Shown: positions 1-5,967 of the stretch, piece by piece
How positions within the stretch are numbered: the first letter of the stretch is position 1
Layout: every line of letters begins with the position of its first letter
Origin: Lachnospiraceae bacterium
GTDB taxonomy: Bacteria > Bacillota > Clostridia > Lachnospirales > Lachnospiraceae
Assembly: GCA_024691065.1 (NCBI GenBank)
Contig: JAILOA010000433.1
Location: 1 to 6,196, forward strand
Direction of reading: 5' to 3'
DNA length: 6,196 bases
The notes under the pieces: model-generated
Told to the model about the DNA's origin: nothing
Database searches by the model: none
What the model saw: only the letters and a program-made list of their open reading frames with translations
Made by a program: the position numbers and the translations under genes

Positions 1-123
1 TACATCATACTTTGTAATTACAAAAGGATCCTTTCCGGCTTCCTGAAGAGCTGCAAGCTTCTCCTGTCTGATTTTTAAAAGCTGGTTTACATCCTGTTGC
101 TGATTGTTATTCTGTTTTGCCAT
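1..123 (-). CDS. lysS: Lysyl-tRNA synthetase (class II), N-terminal fragment
   Basis: Only the first 41 codons are present; the gene runs off the left edge. The product begins MAKQNNNQQQDVNQLLKIRQ and continues with a segment containing EKLAALQEAGKDPF. This matches the N-terminal helix of bacterial class II LysRS (pattern NQLL..R..KL..L...G.dPF), which precedes the OB-fold anticodon-binding domain. The enzyme charges tRNA-Lys with lysine in the cytoplasm. The ATG at 121-123 is preceded by AAAGGAA (131-137), a reasonable ribosome binding site 7 nt away. The Q/N-rich stretch at residues 4-10 is a low-complexity N-terminal tail, common and poorly conserved in this family. The gene lies directly downstream of greA on the same strand, an order I know from Firmicutes, and this supports the call. 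The catalytic domain lies outside the window, so completeness cannot be judged. Confidence 0.85.
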   Translation of the reverse strand, partial: MAKQNNNQQQDVNQLLKIRQEKLAALQEAGKDPFVITKYDV

Positions 124-331
124 TTTTCTATTCCTTTAATATACTATTTTTTCCTTTTCTAAAGTCCTTTAATCATTAAATTACATTTATATCAACAAGA
201 ATCATTACTTAAAATAGCTTTCAATAACGATAAATATCATTTTAAATTATAGTAATTTTAATCATCAAAAGACTGTTTTTAAATCAAATATCTCTTCTTA
301 ACCTAAACTTCATCTATAAAAGACTAAAAAA
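124..331 (-). other. greA-lysS intergenic spacer, no gene
   Basis: This very AT-rich spacer of 208 bp separates the greA stop from the lysS start. I see no open frame of note and no convincing intrinsic terminator after greA, so read-through from greA into lysS is plausible. A perfect TATAAT on the minus strand (246-251) could be the -10 of an internal lysS promoter, but I find no good -35 at 16-18 bp before it. The spacer does not show T-box landmarks that I can recognise. Confidence 0.5.
246..251 (-). promoter_or_regulatory. Possible -10 box of an internal lysS promoter
   Basis: TATAAT read on the minus strand, about 120 bp before the lysS start. The hexamer 17 bp upstream (AGTCTT) is a poor -35, and there is no TG extension. 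In DNA this AT-rich such a hexamer can occur by chance, so this is a weak call. Confidence 0.3.
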
Positions 332-823
332 TCATTTCTTCTTTTTCTTGGATATACTTAAAATTTTATATTTAATAAAATCTCCGGTAGGTGTCTCAAC
401 ATCAACTACCGCATTTTTCTTTTTGCCCATCAATGCAGCGCCGACCGGTGATTCATTGGAAATCTTTCCGTTAAGAATATCAGCTTCCGTAGAACCTACA
501 ATCTGATACTCAACATCCTGCTCAAGATCTACATCACGAAGCTTTACGTAAAGACCGATGTTAACCTTTTTAGAGTCAATCTCATCCTCGTTAATTACTT
601 CAAGAGTTTTTAAGAGTTCTTCTATTTCAACGATACGACCTTCTATATGACTCTGCTCTTCCTTTGCTGCAGAATACTCGGCGTTTTCAGAAAGGTCACC
701 CTGACTTTTTGCTTCCTTAATCTTATCGGTAACTTGTTTACGTCCGTTAACCTTCAAATCTTGTAATTCTTCTACAAGTTTTTCATAACCTTCTCTGGAA
801 ATGACATTTTTAACATCAGCCAT
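332..823 (-). CDS. greA: Transcription elongation factor GreA
   Basis: A 163-residue protein of normal GreA length. GreA enters the secondary channel of RNA polymerase and stimulates cleavage of backtracked transcripts. Residues 1-75 form the antiparallel coiled-coil domain with the conserved tip GDLSENAEY (42-50); D43 and E46 are the acidic tip residues that act at the polymerase active site. Residues ~85-157 form the FKBP-like C-terminal domain with the typical ISNESPVGAALMGK (121-134) and a later PTG. It ends in a run of five lysines. The frame stays open upstream to a TTG at 871, but the ATG at 821-823 is chosen. It has GTGAGGT (831-837) 7 nt upstream, and the protein then begins at the usual family start. 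The TTG would lie inside a GC-rich hairpin. The gene has its own promoter and a structured leader, and lysS follows it. Confidence 0.96.
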   Translation of the reverse strand: MADVKNVISREGYEKLVEELQDLKVNGRKQVTDKIKEAKSQGDLSENAEYSAAKEEQSHIEGRIVEIEELLKTLEVINEDEIDSKKVNIGLYVKLRDVDLEQDVEYQIVGSTEADILNGKISNESPVGAALMGKKKNAVVDVETPTGDFIKYKILSISKKKKK

Positions 824-830
824 AATATAG

Positions 831-837
831 ACCTCAC
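831..837 (-). promoter_or_regulatory. Ribosome binding site deciding the greA start
   Basis: GTGAGGT on the minus strand, 7 nt before the ATG at 823. It selects the 163-residue form over the 16-residue N-terminal extension that a TTG at 871 would give. Confidence 0.75.
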
Positions 838-861
838 TTTCATCTTTATGTAAAATTTTAT

Positions 862-893
862 CCCCCGCCAATGTTTAAGCAGAGATGCGGGGG
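862..893 (-). other. GC-rich hairpin in the greA leader (possible terminator/attenuator)
   Basis: On the minus strand CCCCCGC (887-893) pairs with GCGGGGG (862-868) across an 18-nt loop. The stem is followed by ATAAAATTTTA rather than a U-run, so it is not a textbook intrinsic terminator. It lies downstream of the esterase gene, which lacks any better terminator, and also downstream of the greA promoter, so it would form inside the greA leader. It could end esterase transcripts, attenuate greA, or stabilise the leader. Confidence 0.5.
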
Positions 894-909
894 TATCTCA
901 ATTGAGATA
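894..909. repeat. 16-bp perfect palindrome in the greA leader region
   Basis: TATCTCAATTGAGATA is a perfect dyad directly upstream (in the greA direction) of the GC-rich hairpin and about 25 bp downstream of the predicted transcription start. Its GAGAT half can instead pair with a second ATCTC located in the loop of the following hairpin. It could be a protein-binding operator or part of an RNA fold. Confidence 0.55.
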
Positions 910-941
910 TAATTCGTACGTAAATATAACGTAACTTATAC

Positions 942-970
942 ATTTTAATTTCAAAAGCACTATTTGTCAA
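942..970 (-). promoter_or_regulatory. greA promoter, sigma-A type
   Basis: On the minus strand TTGACA (965-970) is followed after exactly 17 bp by TAAAAT (942-947). This is a consensus -35 and a one-mismatch -10. Transcription would start near 935, giving a leader of about 110 nt before the greA ATG. The promoter lies just after the esterase stop codon (995-997), so greA can be expressed independently of that gene. Confidence 0.75.
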
Positions 971-994
971 GCAGTGAATGTATTTTAGGATACC

Positions 995-2749
995 TTAAAT
1001 AGCCTGACCAAAACGCATTTCCTTCTTTTCTTCATCACTCTTCCAATTATCACTTCCGTCCTCGCGACAAGTTCTAAAAGGAGCAACAGGAAGACCATTA
1101 TCACCATATAGCATAACCTTTGAATAATTGGTCCAATTATAACGGGCATACCTAGGATTCTTAACTTTTTCGGAAGATATCCTTACAATGTTATCTTCGA
1201 TAATACATTTGTCGGCCTTATGATAAATCTTATCCTCACCGGCAATTTCAAAGGATTTTACATAATCATCCTCTTCATTTATATAACCTGAATAACCCTT
1301 ATAGCTGTCGATTATTGCCTTGCTCTTCTCATTATCGATTACAGTTGCCATATCGCTCAAATCAACATAAGCACTGTCAAGAGCTAAGAGTGCATTTTCT
1401 GCAGGTGTATGCGCAATAATTCCGTTCTCTGCAAAATCAAACTTAAGAACCATACTTGATTTCTCTACATAATACGATTTAAATGTAGGTCCGTTTGCAA
1501 GCTCCGGCTCAAGAACCTTATAAACGTCAGCTAATGCCTTAAGAGCAAGCCTTTCACCAACCGGCTTTTTATGGATTGGATGAATGTTATTTAAGTCACC
1601 TTTATCGGTTATAACACCGATCGATACATTTTTCATAGTATCCGCAACCCTCTGCTGAGCCTCTCTCATTAAAGGCCAGTTCTTAAAGTCTGTATCGCAT
1701 TCATTCATAAACATCGGAAGCTGTGTAATCAATACAGGCAATTTATCATTCTTAAAGTCCTCACGCCATTGATTAATAAGCGCTACCATTAATTCATAAT
1801 AGCTTTCAGGTGCCTGATCATCGTCCTCTCCCTGATAATATATAAATCCTGCAATCGTATAAGGTACCATAGGCTTTAACATAACATCATAAAGGCCTGT
1901 AGGACGTACAAATGCCTTCGGGCCAACCGGTCCAGGATACTTGTTTTCACCGCAGAGCTCGATACATTCTTCCCAGGAAGGATGTTCATGAGTCATATAA
2001 TAATCACCGCATTTTCTGTCAAATTCTGCCTGATATACAACATAATCAGCATATTCCTTATCATATTCCGCAGGATCCTGCTTACTTACCAACTCATCAT
2101 AATCTTTCATATAATGAGCAATCTTGGAGTTTGAAAGAAGTGCCTCTCTTCCCATCCAGCAATAAGCGTGGGTTCCGCCCCAATTACAATTTATTATGGC
2201 AACCGTTACACCTAAATTTTGAGAAAGCATTGAGGCAAAATAATAACCAACAGCAGAAAGCTTACCGATTTCATCCGCATTTGCATATGGTTCGGTTGCT
2301 ATTCCCCAATGTGCTTCCTCCCTTAATTTATCGAGTTCTTCGCCTTCATAAGCAAATTTTGGAGTATAATAATAACGAACTTTTGGATTATTAATCTTTT
2401 TAAGTCTTGCCTGTCCATCATATGAATTCTGTAGCTCAAATTCCATATTAGACTGACCGCAGGCAATCCAAACCTCGCCAACCATAACATCGCCGATAAT
2501 GATACTCTCAACATCGATAATATTATCATTTACAAGATTGTCTCCTGCTACCACCTTCAATATATAAGGTCCGCCGGCTTCCATGCTTGGAATATATGCC
2601 TCAAAACTTCCGTTCTCAACCTTTGTTTGAACAGTTTTATCATTTAATTCAACTCTTACATATTTCTTATTTGTTTTTCCCCATACACATATATTCTTTC
2701 TTCTCTGGAATACCATATGTTCTTTAAAAATATCAGGCAATTTAATCAT
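995..2749 (-). CDS. Sialate O-acetylesterase-like SGNH hydrolase
   Basis: A 584-residue protein with the layout of the sialate 9-O-acetylesterase family (SGNH/GDSL fold). Residues 1-85 form a beta-rich N-terminal part starting LPDIFKEHMVFQR, a usual family start. The nucleophile block is GQSNM (98-102, Ser100). NWGGT (189-193) carries the oxyanion-hole glycines. YYQGEDD (304-310) is the family's YYQGE motif, and IHP (389-391) followed by KKPVGERLA supplies the probable catalytic His390. A C-terminal beta-rich part follows. Such enzymes remove O-acetyl groups from sialic acids; relatives deacetylate acetylated plant sugars and xylo-oligosaccharides, so the true substrate is open. There is no signal peptide or membrane segment, so it should act on imported sugars in the cytosol. 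The ATG is preceded by GGAGGG (2756-2761). No transporter or glycosidase gene lies nearby in this window. The upstream region holds a promoter with an overlapping inverted repeat. Confidence 0.88.
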   Translation of the reverse strand: MIKLPDIFKEHMVFQRRKNICVWGKTNKKYVRVELNDKTVQTKVENGSFEAYIPSMEAGGPYILKVVAGDNLVNDNIIDVESIIIGDVMVGEVWIACGQSNMEFELQNSYDGQARLKKINNPKVRYYYTPKFAYEGEELDKLREEAHWGIATEPYANADEIGKLSAVGYYFASMLSQNLGVTVAIINCNWGGTHAYCWMGREALLSNSKIAHYMKDYDELVSKQDPAEYDKEYADYVVYQAEFDRKCGDYYMTHEHPSWEECIELCGENKYPGPVGPKAFVRPTGLYDVMLKPMVPYTIAGFIYYQGEDDDQAPESYYELMVALINQWREDFKNDKLPVLITQLPMFMNECDTDFKNWPLMREAQQRVADTMKNVSIGVITDKGDLNNIHPIHKKPVGERLALKALADVYKVLEPELANGPTFKSYYVEKSSMVLKFDFAENGIIAHTPAENALLALDSAYVDLSDMATVIDNEKSKAIIDSYKGYSGYINEEDDYVKSFEIAGEDKIYHKADKCIIEDNIVRISSEKVKNPRYARYNWTNYSKVMLYGDNGLPVAPFRTCREDGSDNWKSDEEKKEMRFGQAI

Positions 2750-2812
2750 ATTCTTCCCTCCAAAACTTGTATTTTTTATAAATATACAGGATACTCCAAT
2801 TCCCGTGCGTTC

Positions 2813-2841
2813 ATAATAATCAATTTAAAGTAAATTTGCAA
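2813..2841 (-). promoter_or_regulatory. Probable promoter of the esterase gene
   Basis: On the minus strand TTGCAA (2836-2841) and TATTAT (2813-2818) are separated by exactly 17 bp. The start would lie near 2806, about 57 nt before the esterase ATG. The -35 box lies inside a long inverted repeat (2828-2855). Confidence 0.55.
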
Positions 2842-2855
2842 TACTAAATTTACTT
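2828..2855. promoter_or_regulatory. Inverted repeat (candidate operator) overlapping the esterase -35 box
   Basis: AAGTAAATTT (2828-2837) and AAATTTACTT (2846-2855) are perfect 10-bp inverted arms around an 8-bp centre. The promoter -35 box (2836-2841) falls across one arm and the centre. This placement is typical of a repressor operator, for example one responding to the sugar the esterase acts on. The regulator is not in the window. There is no U-run after it on either strand, so it is not a terminator. Confidence 0.55.
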
Positions 2856-2883
2856 AAATAATCTGATTATTTTTAGCTTAATA

Positions 2884-2891
2884 ATTATAGC
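2884..2891 (-). promoter_or_regulatory. Alternative extended -10 promoter element for the esterase gene
   Basis: TATAAT (2884-2889) is preceded by TGC on the minus strand, giving an extended -10 element. The -35 region is poor. It would start transcripts near 2877, upstream of the inverted repeat and just after the terminator of the preceding gene. It could be a second promoter, or a chance match in AT-rich DNA. Confidence 0.35.
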
Positions 2892-2910
2892 ATCTTTACC
2901 ATACACCTCA

Positions 2911-2946
2911 TAAAAAAGCAAAAATCCGGGGAGATATCCCCCCGGA
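2911..2946 (-). terminator. Intrinsic terminator after the ADP-ribosylglycohydrolase-like gene
   Basis: On the minus strand TCCGGGG (2940-2946) pairs with CCCCGGA (2925-2931) across an 8-nt loop. The stem is followed at once by TTTTTGCTTTTTTA. This GC stem plus U-tract ends transcription of the gene whose stop lies about 100 bp upstream and separates it from the esterase gene. Confidence 0.88.
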
Positions 2947-2989
2947 CATAATACCAAAATATTTAAAAATATAGTAAAGTGGAAATTTG

Positions 2990-3064
2990 TTTTCGCTAAA
3001 ACATATTCCTCTTTATGTTTCTAAAAGAAACTCTTGAAAGTTTTCACTAAAACATATTCCTCTT
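2990..3064. repeat. Direct repeat duplicating the 3' end of the ADP-ribosylglycohydrolase-like gene
   Basis: Two 24-bp copies (2990-3013 and 3041-3064) differ at one base and are offset by 51 bp, exactly 17 codons. The upstream copy holds the last codons (KRNMF) and the TAG stop (3047-3049). The downstream copy repeats the same codons and TAG (2996-2998) in the same frame. A UGA at 3044-3046 directly follows the first UAG. The bases further upstream of each copy are only partly alike, so this looks like an old, decayed short duplication. Confidence 0.8.
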
Positions 3065-4249
3065 CAATTTCTTTTGGAGGTTAGATAAGATGGTGCTTAT
3101 AACTCCGTAACGCACAGCGTCCGCGATATTACCATCAACAAATCTTTCCTTACGAACAATGTCTGTAAGCATAGCCTTCAAAAGATACGGTGAAGCTGCA
3201 TTAGCACCCATTCCATAGTCCTTTAACTCAGCGTTCTCATACTCATAACGCTGAAGTGTATCCTCATAATTAAAATCGCCGAAATCCATATCCTGGATGA
3301 TTTCTTCGAGTAACATAACCTCATCGCCATATTTAGGATACGGGAACGGAGTAATGTTATCTACCGGCTTAGGAGCATACCACTCAGTCTTAGCTCTCTT
3401 ATCAAAGAAAGGCTTGAGTTCCAAAAGTCTCTTAAACTTCTCCATACGCTTAGTTCTAAGTGTCTCTATAGTATCATTATATGACTTAAGAGTATTTTTC
3501 AAATTATCATCTAACTTAGCCAGTCCCTGTTCTTTGATTTCATCAGGAATCGGATAATAAGCCTCGGCAATGCTTCCTGCCATACAACTTATAGCATCAC
3601 TGTCGCCTCCCATAGATACAGCTAAACGAATAACTTCCTCATAGCTGTTACCCTCTAAAAATGCAGCGAATGCCAAAGGTGCTGTATCAGCTGCCTCCTT
3701 GGAAAACTTATTGTTTTTACGTAACTCATCAACTGTCTTAGTTAAATCATAATAATAAACATCTGTAATATAATCTATAATATATTCCTTTGAAACAGCC
3801 TGTCTTGCAAGGAATATAGCAGAACAAAGAGCTTTAGCGGCCTTTATAGCCTCCGGATTACTGTGTGTAATCTTAGCTGTTATCTCTGCATAATGCTCAA
3901 CATATTTTAGGCTATTATAGACCCATGCACATGAAGACGCTCTAACTGCCGCATCACAGCCGGAATTAATATAAGGTCTTGGATTAGCTGCAGTAAGCCA
4001 TGCTGCAAAGTTTCTTTCATACTCAACTCCCGGATACTTCTTGCCATATTCCTTCAAAGCTTCTATAACAGCCGCTCTTGTCTTCCTCGGATTTCCATAT
4101 CCCTCAATCAATCCTTTAGCTACTGCAAGTGACATAACAGTATCACAGGTATAAGTGGATTGCGGTGTAAATAATGGGAAATCCGTTGTGCTCACATTAT
4201 TTTTTTCGTAAGCGGAACCTATAACATCCCCTAATATTGCCCCAAACAT
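3047..4249 (-). CDS. ADP-ribosylglycohydrolase (DraG/ARH)-family protein with C-terminal extension
   Basis: A 400-residue protein. Residues 1-~250 match the ADP-ribosylglycohydrolase fold: GAILGDVIGSAYE (3-15), a family N-terminal motif; TCDTVMSLAVA (34-44), equivalent to the usual TDDT-type metal motif; THSNPEA (128-134); and GGDSDAISCMAG (214-225), equivalent to GGDSDT. Family members remove ADP-ribose from proteins or small molecules using two Mg ions. Here the first Asp of TDDT is Cys35 and the Thr of the second motif is Ala219, so the metal site may be altered or lost. Relatives I know end near residue 260. This one continues through a charged linker (~262-290) into a domain (~310-395) resembling DUF6508 (LLKAMLTDIVRKERFVDGNI at 356-375), a tentative match. 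The ATG is preceded by AAAGGAGA (4258-4265). There is no signal peptide. No partner ADP-ribosyltransferase is visible. The 3' end is duplicated and a terminator follows. Confidence 0.87.
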   Translation of the reverse strand: MFGAILGDVIGSAYEKNNVSTTDFPLFTPQSTYTCDTVMSLAVAKGLIEGYGNPRKTRAAVIEALKEYGKKYPGVEYERNFAAWLTAANPRPYINSGCDAAVRASSCAWVYNSLKYVEHYAEITAKITHSNPEAIKAAKALCSAIFLARQAVSKEYIIDYITDVYYYDLTKTVDELRKNNKFSKEAADTAPLAFAAFLEGNSYEEVIRLAVSMGGDSDAISCMAGSIAEAYYPIPDEIKEQGLAKLDDNLKNTLKSYNDTIETLRTKRMEKFKRLLELKPFFDKRAKTEWYAPKPVDNITPFPYPKYGDEVMLLEEIIQDMDFGDFNYEDTLQRYEYENAELKDYGMGANAASPYLLKAMLTDIVRKERFVDGNIADAVRYGVISTILSNLQKKLKRNMF

Positions 4250-4273
4250 AAATAATATCTCCTTTCGGTTTAA

Positions 4274-4417
4274 TCATATTCTCGACAATTCATGTCTTAT
4301 AAAATATCTCCCTAATCCCATACATACGTCTGAGTAAAACACTTTAATCTTTTTAATATCCAGTCCTACCAAGCTGTTAGCCGAAGATATAAAAATCTGA
4401 AAAACGCTATTACCATT
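4274..4417 (-). other. Unassigned open frame before the ADP-ribosylglycohydrolase-like gene
   Basis: A 47-codon stretch without stops on the minus strand ends in TGA (4274-4276), 24 bp before the downstream start. It has no ATG near its upstream end. A TTG at 4370-4372 would give 32 residues, including GLDIKKIKVFYSDVCMGLG. I see no ribosome binding site for it. It may be a decayed gene fragment or chance. The rest of 4250-4472 is AT-rich and shows no clear promoter for the downstream gene. Confidence 0.2.
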
Positions 4418-4472
4418 TTAACACCTTATAAAAAATATATCAATATATTATTTTTTGTAAAAACTGTGAACG

Positions 4473-4504
4473 AAAAAACAGGGATGCCTTTTGCACCCCT
4501 GTTT
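4473..4504 (-). terminator. Intrinsic terminator of asd
   Basis: On the minus strand AAACAGGGGTGC (4493-4504) pairs with GCATCCCTGTTT (4476-4487) across a 5-nt loop. The 12-bp stem has one G-U wobble. It is followed by further T residues (4473-4475), giving a six-base T run from within the stem. It lies about 110 bp after the asd stop. Confidence 0.88.
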
Positions 4505-4512
4505 AAGTTATC

Positions 4513-4602
4513 TTATTTGAATTCAGTATAAATAGTCTCCGCTTCAAATGCAGTAGCATTAAGCAGATTGAGATTATCTGCTTTACACAGTAAACCTTTA
4601 CA
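4513..4602 (-). other. Unassigned open frame between asd and its terminator
   Basis: Twenty-nine sense codons on the minus strand, ending in TAA (4513-4515), lie between the asd stop and the asd terminator in a different frame from asd. The reading includes LLNATAFEAETIYTEFK, with coding-like codon choice, but there is no ATG or ribosome binding site. It could be the remnant of a gene that once followed asd, or simply untranslated 3' RNA. Confidence 0.2.
4561..4583. repeat. Hairpin in the asd 3' untranslated region
   Basis: AAGCAGAT (4561-4568) and ATCTGCTT (4576-4583) form an 8-bp inverted repeat with a 7-nt loop. No U-run follows on either strand, so it is not a terminator by itself. It could protect the 3' end of the asd message. 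Confidence 0.5.
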
Positions 4603-4615
4603 CTACATTTAATAA

Positions 4616-5701
4616 TTATTTCTTTGTAATGTATTCTTTGGCAGCCAATAACTCAGCGATAAGTACGGCACCGCCTGCAGCACCACGCTTAGTATTGTGT
4701 GAAAGGCCAACAAATTTGTAATCATAAATGATGTCTTCTCTTAAACGTCCGATGGATACGCCCATTCCGTTCTCATAATCAACATCCTTGCGAACCTGTG
4801 GTCTGTCATCCTCTTCAAGATACTGGATGAACTGCTTTGGAGCACTTGGTAACTCAAGCTCCTGTGGAAGTCCCTTGAATTCCTTCCAAGCCTGTAAAAT
4901 TTCTTCCTTGGATGGCTTATTCTTGAAGTTTACGAAAACAGCTGCTGTATGTCCGTTTAATACCGGAACACGGATACACTGAGTTGTAATTACAGGACTC
5001 TCAGCCTTAACAATCTCACCATTCTCGATGGTTCCCCAGATTCTTAATGGCTCCTGCTCACTCTTCTCTTCCTCACCACTGATGAATGGAATAATATTTC
5101 CTTCCATTTCAGGCCACTCTTTAAATGTCTTGCCGGCACCGCTGATTGCCTGATAAGTAGTAGCTACAACCTGAGTAGGCTCAAATTTCTTTAATGCATG
5201 AAGAGCAGGTGTATAACTCTGAATAGAGCAGTTAGGCTTAACAACAATGAAACCTCTTGTAGTTCCGAGACGCTTCTTCTGGCTCTCGAGAACATCCAAA
5301 TGCTGTGGATTAAGCTCAGGTACTACCATTGGTACATCAGGAGTCCAACGATGTGCACTATTATTAGATACAACAGGAGTCTCTGTCTTAGCATATTCCT
5401 CTTCGATTTTCTTAATTTCATCCTTAGACATATTTACAGCACTGAATACGAAATCAACTGTAGCTGCAACTGCCTGAACATCACTAACGTCCATAACGAC
5501 GATGTCCTTAACACTCTCAGGCATTGGTGTCTCGATCTTCCAATGATCGCCAACTGCCTCTGCATAAGTCTTTCCTGCACTACGTGGGCTTGCTGCAATA
5601 GTAACAACCTCAAACCAAGGATGATTCTCAAGTAATGAAATGAATCTCTGTCCAACCATTCCGGTACCACCGAGGATACCAACTTTTAACTTCTCTGCCA
5701 T
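4616..5701 (-). CDS. asd: Aspartate-semialdehyde dehydrogenase (archaeal/eukaryotic-type)
   Basis: A 361-residue cytoplasmic enzyme. It reduces L-aspartyl-4-phosphate with NADPH to L-aspartate 4-semialdehyde, the branch point to lysine/diaminopimelate, threonine and methionine. The N-terminal Rossmann motif is GGTGMVGQR (11-19). The catalytic cysteine lies in KPNCSIQ (155-161, Cys158), followed by SGAGK (187-191). The catalytic histidine lies in RVPVLNGH (244-251, His251). The C-terminal segment with SHNTKRGAAGG (334-344) is typical of the ASADH subfamily first known from archaea and yeast and also found in many Clostridia. Length and motifs are complete. The ATG at 5701 is preceded by GGAGGT (5707-5712). 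The gene stands alone with its own terminator; no dap or hom gene is next to it here. Its upstream region carries the tandem repeat array. I recognise no lysine riboswitch there. Confidence 0.96.
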   Translation of the reverse strand: MAEKLKVGILGGTGMVGQRFISLLENHPWFEVVTIAASPRSAGKTYAEAVGDHWKIETPMPESVKDIVVMDVSDVQAVAATVDFVFSAVNMSKDEIKKIEEEYAKTETPVVSNNSAHRWTPDVPMVVPELNPQHLDVLESQKKRLGTTRGFIVVKPNCSIQSYTPALHALKKFEPTQVVATTYQAISGAGKTFKEWPEMEGNIIPFISGEEEKSEQEPLRIWGTIENGEIVKAESPVITTQCIRVPVLNGHTAAVFVNFKNKPSKEEILQAWKEFKGLPQELELPSAPKQFIQYLEEDDRPQVRKDVDYENGMGVSIGRLREDIIYDYKFVGLSHNTKRGAAGGAVLIAELLAAKEYITKK

Positions 5702-5727
5702 ATCTTACCTCCAAATTATTGTTGCCC

Positions 5728-5758
5728 TTTATATTTTGATTCTCAGGTGAAATGTAAA
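5728..5758 (-). promoter_or_regulatory. Possible proximal asd promoter
   Basis: On the minus strand TTTACA (5753-5758) and TATAAA (5728-5733) are separated by 19 bp, longer than ideal. If used, the asd leader would be only about 20 nt and would exclude the repeats, which would then lie just upstream of the promoter where a regulator could bind. Confidence 0.35.
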
Positions 5759-5830
5759 GCTCCACCAAATAAAACGTAATCACTGTCAGGCATTACCGGG
5801 CACCTATTAACACTTGTTACATTTCCAGCT

Positions 5831-5848
5831 TTGCATAGATAAATGCAA
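5831..5848. repeat. Junction dyad TTGCAT-N6-ATGCAA, copy 1
   Basis: TTGCAT, AGATAA, ATGCAA: a 6-bp inverted repeat with a 6-nt centre, spanning the junction of repeat units 1 and 2. Identical dyads occur at the next two junctions. It could be a binding site for a dimeric protein or a small RNA hairpin. Confidence 0.6.
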
Positions 5849-5898
5849 TCACTGCCGGTATTACCAGGCACCTATTAACACTTGTTACATTTCCAGCT

Positions 5899-5916
5899 TT
5901 GCATAGATAAATGCAA
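5899..5916. repeat. Junction dyad TTGCAT-N6-ATGCAA, copy 2
   Basis: The same dyad at the junction of units 2 and 3, 68 bp from the first copy. Confidence 0.6.
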
Positions 5917-5967
5917 TCACTGTCAGGCATTACCAGGCACCTATTAACACTTGTTACATTTCCGGCT

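Noticed and set aside
824..871. N-terminal extension of GreA from a TTG start at 871
   Set aside because: The ATG at 823 has a better ribosome binding site and gives the normal GreA N-terminus. The TTG lies within a GC-rich hairpin, and the extra 16 residues do not match the family.
1912..2529. Frames overlapping the esterase gene (1912-2394 plus strand, 2323-2529 minus strand)
   Set aside because: They lie wholly inside a well-supported gene in another frame, and their residue composition does not resemble a real protein.
4376..4416. Minus-strand mini-ORF (MVIAFFRFLYLR and onwards) with an AAGGTG upstream
   Set aside because: It is only about 16 codons in AT-rich DNA, has no codon pattern of a leader peptide, and is not linked to a terminator or attenuator.
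5198..5682. Overlapping frames inside asd on both strands, including 5198-5635 and 5247-5477 (plus) and 5434-5682 (minus)
   Set aside because: asd is complete with all catalytic motifs in its own frame; these are shadow frames.
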